A program made the position numbers and the translations under genes. A stretch of DNA of 64,000 nucleotides from CAVQXR01 sp963717955 (GTDB lineage Bacteria; Actinomycetota; Thermoleophilia; Gaiellales; Gaiellaceae): positions 1,426,001-1,490,000 of the forward strand of contig CAVQXR010000001.1 of assembly GCA_963717955.1 (NCBI GenBank), written 5' to 3'. Position 1 is the first letter of the stretch. The number at the start of each line of letters is the position of its first letter. Under the pieces are notes generated by a model. That model did no database searches and was not told the DNA's origin. It was given only the letters and a program-made list of their open reading frames with translations. This document shows, in pieces, positions 18,123-27,005 of this stretch.

Positions 18123-18143
18123 AGTGCATGTATTGCATGCACT
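18123..18143. promoter_or_regulatory. Palindrome before vapBC, likely autoregulatory operator
   Basis: Perfect 8-base arms AGTGCATG (18123-18130) and CATGCACT (18136-18143) with a 5-base spacer, about 20 bases before the antitoxin start. VapBC complexes usually bind such palindromes to repress their own operon. A TTAGAGT sequence between it and the start may be the -10. Confidence 0.65.
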
Positions 18144-18163
18144 CTGGGTGTTAGAGTGCGTCC

Positions 18164-18401
18164 GTGTCGAAGAGCGTGCAGATCCGCGACGTGCCCGACG
18201 ACGTCCACCGAGTGTTGCGGGCGCGCGCCGCGGCCGCTGGCCTCTCGCTGTCCGAGTTCCTGCGCCGCGAGATCACCCTCGTCGCGGAGCAGCCGACCGT
18301 CGAGGATGTGCTGGCTCGTGCGGCCGACGCGGCCCGGTGGCGCGCCCCGACAGGCAATCGTGGACGTGATCCGGGCCGCGCGCGACGCCGGCGACGCGTG
18401 A
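18164..18401 (+). CDS. VapB-type antitoxin (ribbon-helix-helix), one frameshift
   Basis: GTG start, MSKSVQIRDVPDDVHRVL: an N-terminal ribbon-helix-helix DNA-binding fold with GLSLSEFLRREI as its second helix. The tail AIVDVIRAARDAGDA, which should neutralise the toxin, is in another frame after about 18345. 238 bases is 3n+1, so one extra base gives 78 residues, typical for VapB. The stop overlaps the toxin GTG by 4 bases, the standard antitoxin-toxin arrangement. Confidence 0.78.
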
Positions 18402-18796
18402 TCGTCGTCGACAGCTCCGCCGTCGTCGACGCGCTCGCTGGGCGACTCGGCCGATGCCACGTCTGGCCGCGCGGCTCACGCTCGGAACGCCTCCACGCCC
18501 CGTACCTGCTCGACGTCGAGGTGCATGCACGCCCTCCGCGGCCTCGTGCGCAGGCGGCGCGTCAGGCGCCAGATCGCGCCACGGACACATGGCGGGACTA
18601 CGCGTGCTCTGCGCCTCACCCGCTATCCGCACCTGCCGCTGCTCGATCGGATCTGGCAGCTGCGGCGATAGCCTCTCGGCCTACGACGCCGCGTTCGTCG
18701 CGCTCGCCGAGTTGCTCGACGCACCGCTCGTGACGTGCGACGCACGCTCGCGGCAGCCTCCGGGCACCAGGCACACGTCGAGCTGTACGCGCGTAG
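18398..18796 (+). pseudogene. VapC-type PIN-domain toxin, several frameshifts
   Basis: PIN-domain ribonuclease. Begins VIVVDSSAVVDALAG with the first acidic residue, then HAPYLLDVEV; after shifts the late acidic motifs SLSAYDAAFVALAEL and APLVTCDAR follow. Three or more frame changes between about 18460 and 18760 break it. The end is approximate: the TAG at 18794-18796 follows the expected VELYAR terminus. Real decay is more plausible for a toxin than for neighbouring biosynthetic genes, but the same error pattern affects the whole stretch. Confidence 0.65.
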
Positions 18797-18857
18797 CGGG
18801 GCAGGCACCAGAGGCCAGTGCGACGCCAGCTCGCACGCGGCCGTACGACGCACACCG

Positions 18858-19262
18858 TCACCGCCACCAGGCGCGTCCGTGCAGCCAGGCTTCGAGCCCG
18901 AGCGAAGCGGCGATCGTCCACAGCAGGACCTGGCCGTGGAGGTCGGCCCCGCTCTCGCCCGAGGCGAGCCACGCGACCAGCACGGCTGCCGCGAGCGCGT
19001 TGCCGACCGCCACCATGCGGGACACGTCCCGCTCGCCCGGCCTTCCTGCCGTCGTCCACTCGACGAGCGCGATCGCGAGCAGCGCGGCGCCGAGGAGCTG
19101 CGCGTACCAGGGCGGCTCGGGCACCGGCAGGCCGAGCCAGCGGTAGAGCCCGTCCCACGGGGCGGCGAGCAGGAACGCCGCCAGCGCTGCGTCGCCGATT
19201 GCGTCGAGACGCAGGAGCGCCTGGCGCGACGGGCGCAGGCGCCGCCATGCGCCCGGCGTCAC
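18858..19262 (-). CDS. Small membrane protein, unknown function
   Basis: 134 residues with three to four hydrophobic helices: IGDAALAAFLLAAPWDGLY, WYAQLLGAALLAIALVEW, VAVGNALAAAVLVAWLA and VLLWTIAASLGLEAWL. As sequenced it looks fused to the end of ilvD, but removing one extra base near 19330 in ilvD restores the ilvD stop, which overlaps this GTG by 4 bases. So it is a separate, coupled gene. No family recognised. Confidence 0.65.
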   Translation of the reverse strand: MTPGAWRRLRPSRQALLRLDAIGDAALAAFLLAAPWDGLYRWLGLPVPEPPWYAQLLGAALLAIALVEWTTAGRPGERDVSRMVAVGNALAAAVLVAWLASGESGADLHGQVLLWTIAASLGLEAWLHGRAWWR

Positions 19263-20964
19263 AGCGGTCTCGTGACCGCCCCCTCCGAGGCCGACGAGAC
19301 GAGCGAGGCGTACTTCGCCAGCACGCCCGGCCGCATAGCGCGGCGGCGGCGGGCTCCAGTCGCGCAGGCGGGCGGCGATCTCGTCGCCCCCGACGTCCAT
19401 GTCGATCCGGCGCGACTCGACGTCGATCGTGACCGTGTCGCCGGTTCGCAGCGCCGCGATCGGGCCGCCGCGGAACGCCTCCGGGGCGACGTGACCGACC
19501 ATGAACCCGTACGTCGCGCCCGAGAAGCGGCCGTCCGTGACGAGCGCGACCGAGTCGGAAAGCCCCTCGCCGACGATCGCGGCCGTGATCTGCAGCATCT
19601 CCGGCATCCCCGGCCCCCCTGCCGGCCCTTCGTAGCGGATGACCACGACGTCGCCGGGCACGACGTGCCCGGCCTTGACGGCGTCGAAGCAGTCCGGCTC
19701 GGAGTCGTAGACCTTGGCCGGGCCCTCGTGCTCGTAGCGGCCGTGGCCGGCGAGCTTGATCACGCATCCGTCGGGCGCGAGGTTGCCCCGGAGGATCGCG
19801 AGGCCGCCGCGCGGCTTCACCGGCCGCTCGATCGTCGTGACGACCTGCTGGCCCGGCGTCTCCTCGACGTCCTCCGCCACCTGGGCGAGCGTCCGCCCGT
19901 CGACGGTCATCGCATCGCCGTCGATCAGCCCGCGCTTGAGCAGCTCACGACTGACGAGCCCGAGGCCGCCGGCGGCGTAGACGTCGGTCGCGACGAAGCG
20001 GCCCCACGGCTTCATGTCGGCGATGACCGGCGTCCGCTCGAGGATCGCGTCGAAGTCGTCGATCGTCAGCGGCACGTCGAGCTCGCGCGCCACGGACGAG
20101 CAGATGGAGGACGCCGTTCGTCGAGCCGCCCATCGCCGCCACGGAGGCGATCGCGTTCTCGAACGCCGCTCGCGTGAGGATCTGCGACGGCCGAACGTCC
20201 TTGCGCACCAGCTCCATGACCGCACGCCCGGCCTGCTCGGCCGCCTGCTCCTTCCCCGGATGCAGCGCCGGGATCGCGTTCAGGCCGCCGGGAGAGAGCC
20301 CGATGAACTCGAGGATCGTCGACATCGTGTTCGCCGTGAACTGCCCGCCGCACGCGCCCGCACCCGGGCAGGCGACCGACTCGAGCGCGTGCAGCTCGGC
20401 CGGCGTGATCTTCCCGACGGCGCAGGCGCCGATCTGCTCGTACACGTCCTGGATGGTCACGTCGCGCCCGCCCAGCTGGCCCGGTGCGATCGTGCCGTTG
20501 TAGAAGCACAGGCCGGGGATGTCGAGCCGCGCGAGCGCCATCATCGCCCCCGGCATCGTCTTGTCGCAGCCGACGAGGCAGACGAGGCCGTCGAGCAGAT
20601 GACCGCGGGCCACGAGCTCGATCGAGTCCGCGATGATCTCGCGCGAGACGAGCGAGCAACGCATCCCGGTCGTGCCCATCGAGACGCCGTCCGAGACCGA
20701 GACCGTGTTGAACTCGATCGGCGTCCCGCCCGCCGCCCGGATCCCCTTCTTCACGTGCTGGGCGAGCTCGCGCTGGTTCAGGTTGCAGGGCATCGTCTCG
20801 ATCCACTCGGTCGCGACGCCGATGAGCGGCTTGGCGAGGTCGTCGTCGGTGAAACCGACGGCCTTCAGCATCGCGCGGGCGCCGGCGCGCTCGAAGCCGT
20901 CGGTGATCGCGTGGCTCTGGCGCTTGGCAGGATCGGACGGGCGGGCGTACGGATTCTCGGTCAT
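19259..20964 (-). CDS. ilvD: Dihydroxy-acid dehydratase, two frameshifts
   Basis: Dehydrates dihydroxy-isovalerate/methylvalerate in valine, leucine and isoleucine synthesis; Fe-S enzyme. Seen: TEWIETMPCNLNQ, LVGCDKTMPGAMM with a cluster Cys, ACPGAGACGGQFTANTM, then after a shift near 20095 ELDVPLTIDDFDAI, ALVTDGRFSGATYGFMVGH. A second shift near 19330 restores the usual end (GVLAKYASLVSSASEGAV). Both are single extra bases; 1706 bases gives 567 residues, normal. I prefer the ATG at 20964 (MTENPYAR): it overlaps the thrB stop, and a TATACG at 20974-20979 sits on the alternative ATG. Confidence 0.9.
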
Positions 20965-21903
20965 GGCCCCCATCGTATAGGGCGGCCAGGCGAGCCCCTA
21001 TCAGAGCGGGCCGGCGCCCGGCCGCCGACCACCGACAGCCTCAGCACCGTGGCCGCCGGAAACCTCGCCGTGAGCTCCTCCTCGCAGAGACCGGCGTCGC
21101 CGCGCGCGCGCCCAGACGAGCACCGTCGGTCCCGACCCGGAGATCGTCGCGCCGGCCGCACCCGGCGGCAGCTCCTCCTTGATGGGCCCGTAGACCGGGG
21201 AGAGCGGCCCACGGTAGGGCTCGTGCAGGCGGTCGGCGAACGCCTCCGCGAGCAGCTCCGGAGCGCCGGAGACGAGGCCGGCACCGAGCAGCGCCGCACG
21301 GCTGACGCTGAAGCGGGCGTCGAGCATGCGGGATCTCGGCCGGCAGCGCCGCGCGGGCGGCCGCAGTCTCCACCCGCTCCTCGGGAATCACGGCGATCGG
21401 GACGAGCGGCAGCGACTGCGCGATCCGCACGACCCGCTGGCGCCCGTCCTTCGCCTTCCAGGTCAGGCAGACGCCGCCCTGCGAGCGCCGGCGCGAGGTT
21501 GTCCGGCATGGCCCTCGAGCTCGAGACCGAGCGCGAGCAGCTGCTCGGGCTGCGGCCAGCGCCCGGACGCCATCGAGGCGGCGACGAGGCCGAGGGCGAT
21601 CGTCGCGGCGCTCGAGCCGAGCCCGCGCGTGAACGGGATGCGGTTCGTGAACGTGAACCGCATCCCTTCGGCCGGCGCGACCAGCTCGAAGGCTCGCAGG
21701 CCGAGGTGGCTACGGTCGTGGGCGCACTCGTCGATGCCCTCGCCGAGCACCTCGACGCCCTCGCCCTCGGCTACCTCGAGCTCGTTCCAGAGGTCGAGCG
21801 CCGCTCCGGCGCAGTCGAAGCCGGATCCGAGGTTGGCGGTCGTCGCCGGCGCCCTCACCCTGACCGGCAGGTTCCGCGCGGCCGCGTCCCCCGTCGCAGT
21901 CAT
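20961..21903 (-). CDS. thrB: Homoserine kinase, about four frameshifts
   Basis: GHMP kinase phosphorylating homoserine before threonine synthase. VRVRAPATTANLGSGFDCAG starts the fold; FTRGLGSSAATIALGLVAA is the ATP-binding GHMP motif; then in successive frames DNLAPALAG, SLPLVPIAVIPEERVET, ARFSVSRAALLGAG, AGATISGSGPTVLVWA and LTARFPAATVLRLSVVGG. The frame order matches four single-base insertions, and 943-4 is a multiple of 3 (312 residues). The ATG overlaps the thrC stop. The end at 20961 overlaps ilvD; a TGA at 21001 in another frame is the alternative. Confidence 0.82.
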
Positions 21904-22908
21904 CCCCGGGCCGCCTCGGCGATCTCGTCTGGGTCCGCGCCGACCGGCACCGGTGCGGCGGGGTCGAGCTCTCGACGATCTGCCGAGTCCTTGAGCCCGT
22001 GGCCCGTGACGACGCAGACGACAGCGGGAGCCGGGCGGCGGCGGGCGACCGCCTCGAGGGCCGCCACGCTCGCCGCGCTCGACGGCTCGCAGAAGACGCC
22101 CTCGGCCGTCGGCGAGCTCCCGCCAGGCGGCGAGGATCGCGTCGTCCGTCAGCGTCACCACCTCGACGCCGTGGCGGGCGACCGCCATCTCGACCTCGTG
22201 CTGGTGGACGGGCTCGGCGATGCGGATCGCGCTCGCGACGGTCTGAGCCGCGGTCGGCGGCCTGGCCGGCGACGATCAGCGGCATGCCGCCACCCCATTC
22301 CTCGAAGCCCCTCACGTAGGCGACCGTGTTGCCGCCGCCGCCGTAGGGGAGCGCGAGCACGTCCGGCGGGCCGCCGAGCTCCTCGCAGATCTCGAAAGCG
22401 GCGGTCTTCTGGCCCTCGATCCGGTACGGGTTGACCGAGTTGACGAGCACGTGCGTCCCGCGCCGGCCGAGCTCCCGGGCCGCGCTGCGAGCGCCTGGTC
22501 GAAGCTGCCGCGCACCTCGAGCACGCGCGCGCCGACCGCGCGGGCCTGCGCCAGCTTACCGAGCGCCACGGCTCCGGCCGGCTGCAGGATCACGCAGCCT
22601 GATTCCGGCCCGCGCCGCGTAGGCGGCCGCCGACGCCGCCGTGTTACCGGTCGAGGCGCAGATGACTGCCTCCGCGCCCTCGACGAGCGCCTGCGAGACC
22701 GCGACGGTCATGCCGCGGTCCTTGAAGCTTCCGGTCGGGTTCGTGAGCTCGAGCTTCAGCAGCACCTCGACGCCGAGCCGCTCCGAGATCCTGGGCGCCG
22801 GCACGAGCGGCGTCGAGCCCTCGCCCATCGCGACGACCGGCTCCGCCAGGGGCGAGCGGCGAGGCGATCGCGGAAGCGCTCGATCACGCCGACGCTCTGC
22901 CGGTTCAT
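21900..22908 (-). pseudogene. thrC: Threonine synthase (second copy), several frameshifts
   Basis: Begins MNRQSVGVIERFRDRL, then GEGSTPLVPAPRISERLG, LELTNPTGSFKDRGMTV with the PLP Lys, CASTGNTAASAAAYAARAG, VNSVNPYRIEGQKTAAFEI, ALPYGGGGN and a final VTGHGLKDSADR. About five frame changes are needed to join these blocks. It is the short form of the enzyme typical of hom-thrC-thrB clusters. ATG start; TGA overlaps thrB by 4 bases, giving a thrC-thrB-ilvD chain. All motifs are preserved, so sequencing error is more likely than loss. Confidence 0.82.
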
Positions 22909-22998
22909 GCCCGCCGCCACGGCGTCATCGTAGGCGCACGAGCGACCGTGCGAGGCGGTGAGCCGGGACCGTCCACGTGTGAGAGCGCTCGCCGGCAG

Positions 22999-23022
22999 AT
23001 GGTATATGGTAGATATATCAAC
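22999..23022. promoter_or_regulatory. AT-rich promoter/operator candidate at the GntR gene
   Basis: A short AT-rich island (ATGGTATATGGTAGATATAT and following bases) in otherwise GC-rich DNA, containing the palindrome GATATATC and repeated TGGTA. It lies between the divergent thrC and GntR genes. It could hold a -10 and a GntR operator. It also contains the assigned start codon. Confidence 0.4.
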
Positions 23023-23697
23023 ACCCGGACCGCTCCACCGAGGCTCCACCAGCCCGAGGCCGCCGGGGCGGACTCGCTGAGCGAGCGAGCGTACTTCCGG
23101 ATCCGCGAGCTGATCGTCACGCTCGAGCTCCCGCCCGGCTCGATCGTCGACGAGCGCGCGCTGATGGAGCGACTCGGCCTCGGCCGCACGCCCGTTCGCG
23201 AGGCGCTGCGGGCGCTCGCGCGCGAGAAGCTCGTCGTCGTCTACCCGCGGCGCGGGATGGTCGTCTCGGGCGTGGACGCAGGGGCCCTGTCGGGGCTCTC
23301 GGAGGTACGCACCGTGCTCGAGGCGACGGCCGTGAGGCTCGCCGCGGAGCGGGCGACCGCGGACGACCGGGCTGGCATCGAGCAGCTGCTCACCGAGCTG
23401 GTGCAGGCCGCGAGCGGGCACGACGAGAGGGTGCTGATCGAGCTCGACCAGCGAATCCACCGCCACGTCTACCGATGCGCCCACAACCCCTACCTCGAGG
23501 CGACCCTGAACGAGTACTACGTCCTCACGCTGCGGATCTGGTTCCTCGCGCTCGACCGCGTCGCCCGGCTCGACGCTGCGGTCGGCGAGCACCGGGCCCT
23601 CCTCGAGGCGATCCGCGACGGAGACCCGGATCTCGCCGAGGACATCATGCACCGCCACATCGAAGCCTTCGAGCGCGCGATCCGGAGCGTGCTCTGA
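22999..23697 (+). CDS. GntR-family transcriptional regulator (FCD type)
   Basis: 232 residues. Winged helix with LSERAYFRIRELIVTLELPPGS and the recognition segment LGRTPVREALRAL; C-terminal FCD ligand domain, with metal-site residues in ELDQRIHRHVYRCAHNP and HRALLEAIRDGDPDLAE...HRHIEAF. It sits upstream of, and in line with, the dehydrogenase-ETF operon, so it likely controls it. The only in-frame ATG near the domain (22999) falls in an AT-rich stretch that may be its own promoter/operator, so the exact start is uncertain. Confidence 0.88.
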   Translation: MVYGRYINTRTAPPRLHQPEAAGADSLSERAYFRIRELIVTLELPPGSIVDERALMERLGLGRTPVREALRALAREKLVVVYPRRGMVVSGVDAGALSGLSEVRTVLEATAVRLAAERATADDRAGIEQLLTELVQAASGHDERVLIELDQRIHRHVYRCAHNPYLEATLNEYYVLTLRIWFLALDRVARLDAAVGEHRALLEAIRDGDPDLAEDIMHRHIEAFERAIRSVL

Positions 23698-23731
23698 CCC
23701 GAGCCATGACGCCGCCCAGGAGACCGAGCCC

Positions 23732-26242
23732 ATGAGCACCCTTCCGCCGACCGCCCGCGCCGTCGTGATCGGCTGCGGCATCGTCGGCAACAGCGTCGCC
23801 TTCCATCTCACCGAGCAGGGATGGTCGGACGTCGTGCTCATCGACAAGGGCCCGCTACCCAACCCGGGCGGATCGACGGGACACGCGTCGAACTTCATCT
23901 TCCCCGTCGACCACTCGAAGGAGATGACCCTGCTGACGCTGGAGAGCATGCGCCAGTACCGCGACCTCGGCGTCCACACAGAGTGCGGCGGAATCGAGGT
24001 CGCCCGCACCGAGGAGCGGATGGAGGAGCTGCGCCGGCGAATGGCCTCCTCGAAGGCCTGGGGGGTCGAGTCGCGGCTCGTGACCCCGGGCGAGATCAGG
24101 GAGCTCGTCCCGTTCATCGACGAGACGATCCTCCTCGGCGGCTTCTCCACGCCGTCGGTCGGCGTCGTCGATTCGCTCCGGGCGGGCACGCTCATGCGCG
24201 AGCGCGCGATCGAGGCGGGCGCACTGCAGGTCTTCGCGAACACCGAGGTCCTCGGGATCGACGTCGAACACGGCCGGGTGCGGCGCGTCCGCACGACCCG
24301 AGGCGACGTCGCGGCCGGGACGGTGGTGATCGCCTGTGGCGTCTGGAGCCCGTTGCTCGCGGCGATGGCCGGTGCGTGCATCCCGCTCGTGCCGATGGTC
24401 CACCAGATGATCGACATCGGCCCGGTGCCGCGGTTCGAGAAGTGCGAGCGGGCGATCGAGTTCCCGATCGTCCGCGACATGGACGTGTTCATGTACGAGC
24501 GCCAGGACGGGGTGGGCCTCGAGATCGGCTCGTACGCCCACCGCTCGATCCAGCACGACCCGGAGGAGATCCCCTCGGTCGAGGCCGCCGCGCTCTCCCC
24601 GACCGAGTTCCCGTTCACGCAGGCGGATTTCGATGCACAGATGCAGGATGCGCTCGACCTGATGCCCGAGATCGTCGGCGACGAGTCGGTCGGAGTGAAG
24701 TACGCGATCAACGGACTGATCTCGCTGACCCCGGACGGCATGCCGCTCCTGGGCGAGACCCCCGAGGTGAAGGGCCTGTGGTCGGCCGCCGCCGTCTGGG
24801 TGAAGGAGGGGCCCGCCGTCGGCAAGTCGGTCGCCGAGTGGATGGTGAACGGCGAGTCGCACATCGACCTGCACACCTCCGACATCTCCCGCTTCCACGA
24901 CCACCACAAGACCCGTGCCCACGTGCGGGCGCGCACGTTCGAGGCGTTCCCGAAGACGTACGGGATCGTGCACCCCGCCGAGCAGTGGTCGAGCGACCGC
25001 GGCCTGCGGGTCTCACCGATGCACGCACGGCACGAGGCGCTCGGCGCCGTCTTCTACGAGGCCGCCGGCTGGGAGCGACCGCAGTGGTTTCAGTCGAACG
25101 CCTCGCTCGTCGAGCGCTACAGCGTCGAGCCACGTCAGGCCGAGTGGGACGCGCGCTGGTGGTCCCCGATCGTCAATGCCGAGCACCTGGCGATGCGCGA
25201 GCACGCGGGCATCTTCGACCTGTCGGCGTTCGCGATCTTCGACGTGCAGGGCGCCGGCGCGCTCGACGCGGTGCAGCGGATCGCGCTCGCGCAGACGAAC
25301 GTCGCTGTCGGGCGCGTCGTCTACACGCCGGTGCTCTCGCCGGGCGGCGGCTTCAAGAGCGACCTGACGATCATGAGGCTCGCCGACGACCGCTTCCGCG
25401 TCGTCACCGGCGGCGCCCACGGCATGGCCGACCGCAAGTGGTTCCTCGACCACCTGCCGGAGGACGGCTCGGCAACGCTCACCGACGTGACCACCGCCTG
25501 GACGACGATCGGGCTCTGGGGCCCGGAAGCCCGCCGCATCCTCGCGAGCGTGACCTCGGCCGACGTCTCGAACGAGGGCTTCCCGTTCGCGACCTGCCGC
25601 ACGCTCGAGATCGGCTCGCAGCTCGTGCTCGCCTCGCGGATCTCCTACGTCGGTGATCTCGGCTGGGAGCTGTACGTCCCGATCGAGCAGGGCGCGCGGC
25701 TCTGGGACTCTCTCCGGGAGGCCGGCCGGCCCCACGGCCTGACCCCGTGCGGGATCGGCGTCTACGGGACGACGGGCCGCCTGGAGAAGTGCTACCGCGC
25801 GTTCGGCGCCGAGCTCGAGACGGAGTACACGGTCGTCGAGGCCGGCATGGCGCGCCCGAAGGTGAAGGAGCAGGACTTCGTCGGCAAGGAGGCCCACCTG
25901 CGCCACCGGGAGGAGGAGCCGGCGGCGGTCCTCTGCACCCTGACCGTCGACGACCACACCTCGGCGAGCGGCGTGAAGCGCTACATGCTGGGCCGCGAGC
26001 CCATCCTCACCCGCGACGGCGACCCGCTCGCCGACCGCAGGGGCCGACGCTCCTACGTGACGAGCGCGGGCGCGGGCCCGTCGATCGGCAAGCACATCCT
26101 GATGGCCTACCTGCCGCCCGAGCGCGCGCAGGTCGGCGAGCAGCTCGCCGTCGAGTACATGGCCGAGCAATACCCGGTGACCGTCGCGGCCGTCGGCGCG
26201 ACGCCGCTCTTCGACCCCGAGAACGAGCGGATCAGATCGTGA
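23732..26242 (+). CDS. FAD-dependent dimethylglycine/sarcosine dehydrogenase-like protein with GcvT domain
   Basis: 836 residues. N-terminal DAO-type flavoprotein: dinucleotide motif VIGCGIVGNSVAFHL, then GGSTGHASNF, where the His (H51) aligns with the covalent FAD attachment site of related dimethylglycine oxidases. From about residue 430 the C-terminal half is an aminomethyltransferase (GcvT) folate domain, with SYVGDLGWELYVP and the C-terminal barrel. Such proteins N-demethylate dimethylglycine or sarcosine and load the carbon onto tetrahydrofolate. Directly followed by etfBA and a membrane Fe-S protein, so a dehydrogenase rather than an oxidase is likely. An AGGAG precedes the ATG; the substrate is inferred. 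Confidence 0.9.
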   Translation: MSTLPPTARAVVIGCGIVGNSVAFHLTEQGWSDVVLIDKGPLPNPGGSTGHASNFIFPVDHSKEMTLLTLESMRQYRDLGVHTECGGIEVARTEERMEELRRRMASSKAWGVESRLVTPGEIRELVPFIDETILLGGFSTPSVGVVDSLRAGTLMRERAIEAGALQVFANTEVLGIDVEHGRVRRVRTTRGDVAAGTVVIACGVWSPLLAAMAGACIPLVPMVHQMIDIGPVPRFEKCERAIEFPIVRDMDVFMYERQDGVGLEIGSYAHRSIQHDPEEIPSVEAAALSPTEFPFTQADFDAQMQDALDLMPEIVGDESVGVKYAINGLISLTPDGMPLLGETPEVKGLWSAAAVWVKEGPAVGKSVAEWMVNGESHIDLHTSDISRFHDHHKTRAHVRARTFEAFPKTYGIVHPAEQWSSDRGLRVSPMHARHEALGAVFYEAAGWERPQWFQSNASLVERYSVEPRQAEWDARWWSPIVNAEHLAMREHAGIFDLSAFAIFDVQGAGALDAVQRIALAQTNVAVGRVVYTPVLSPGGGFKSDLTIMRLADDRFRVVTGGAHGMADRKWFLDHLPEDGSATLTDVTTAWTTIGLWGPEARRILASVTSADVSNEGFPFATCRTLEIGSQLVLASRISYVGDLGWELYVPIEQGARLWDSLREAGRPHGLTPCGIGVYGTTGRLEKCYRAFGAELETEYTVVEAGMARPKVKEQDFVGKEAHLRHREEEPAAVLCTLTVDDHTSASGVKRYMLGREPILTRDGDPLADRRGRRSYVTSAGAGPSIGKHILMAYLPPERAQVGEQLAVEYMAEQYPVTVAAVGATPLFDPENERIRS

Positions 26243-27005
26243 ACGTGCTCGTGTGCGTCAAGCGGGTCCCGATGACGGGCGGGAAGATCGTCCTCACGGA
26301 CGACGCCCGGGCGATCGAGACCAGGCACCTCGGGTTCACGATCAGCCCGCACGAGGAGTGCGGCGTCGAGGAGGCCGTGAGGCTCGCCGAGCACCACGGC
26401 GGCGAGACCGTCGTGCTCACGCTCGGCCCGCCCGAGGCGCAGGAACAGCTTCGCGACGCGATGGCGCTCGGCATCGACCGGGCGATCCACCTCGTGGCCG
26501 GCGAGGAGGAGTGGGATCCCCGGGCGACGGCGGCGGCGATCGTCGAGGCGATCACGGACCGAGCAGGCCGGCGGGACGGACTTCGACCTGATCGTGTTCG
26601 GGAACGAGTCTCCCGACGCGGGCAACTACCAGGTCGGGATCCGCGTCGCCCATGCGCTCGGACGGCCCTGCGCCACGGGGCTGAAGACGATCGTCCTCAG
26701 CGGCGAGCGGGTGCGGTGCGAGCAGGAGGTCGCCGGGAGGCCGCGACGTCTACGAGCTTCCGCTGCCCGCCGTCGTCACCGTCAAGGAGGGCCTGAACCT
26801 GCCGCGCTATCCATCGGTACCGGGCCGCCTGCGGGCACAGAAGAAGCCCGTCGCCGAGAGCAGCCCGGCCCGGCTCGAGCCCGTGGTCGAGAAGGTCAGC
26901 CTGACCCTGCCCCCGGGCCAGGGCAAGCAGGCGGAGGTCCTGGGCACCGGCCCCGAGGCGGCTCCGGCCGTCGTCGCCATCCTCGAGCAGCTGGGGGTGC
27001 TCTAG
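26239..27005 (+). CDS. etfB: Electron transfer flavoprotein beta subunit, two frameshifts
   Basis: Beta subunit of ETF, binds AMP and carries electrons from flavin dehydrogenases. MNVLVCVKRVPMTGGKI starts the fold; HEECGVEEAVRLAEHHGGE follows; after a shift near 26560, FDLIVFGNESPDAGNYQVG; after another near 26740, the ETF-beta signature region VYELPLPAVVTVKEGLNLPRYPS. 767 bases is 3n+2, matching two extra bases (about 254 residues). GTG start overlaps the dehydrogenase stop by 4 bases, tying it to that enzyme. Confidence 0.88.

Noticed and set aside
18735..20177. 480-codon plus-strand frame over ilvD
   Set aside because: Antisense shadow; ilvD motifs are on the other strand.
18858..20225. 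Natural fusion of IlvD with a membrane domain
   Set aside because: One extra base near 19330 explains the read-through; correcting it restores the usual IlvD C-terminus and a 4-base overlap.
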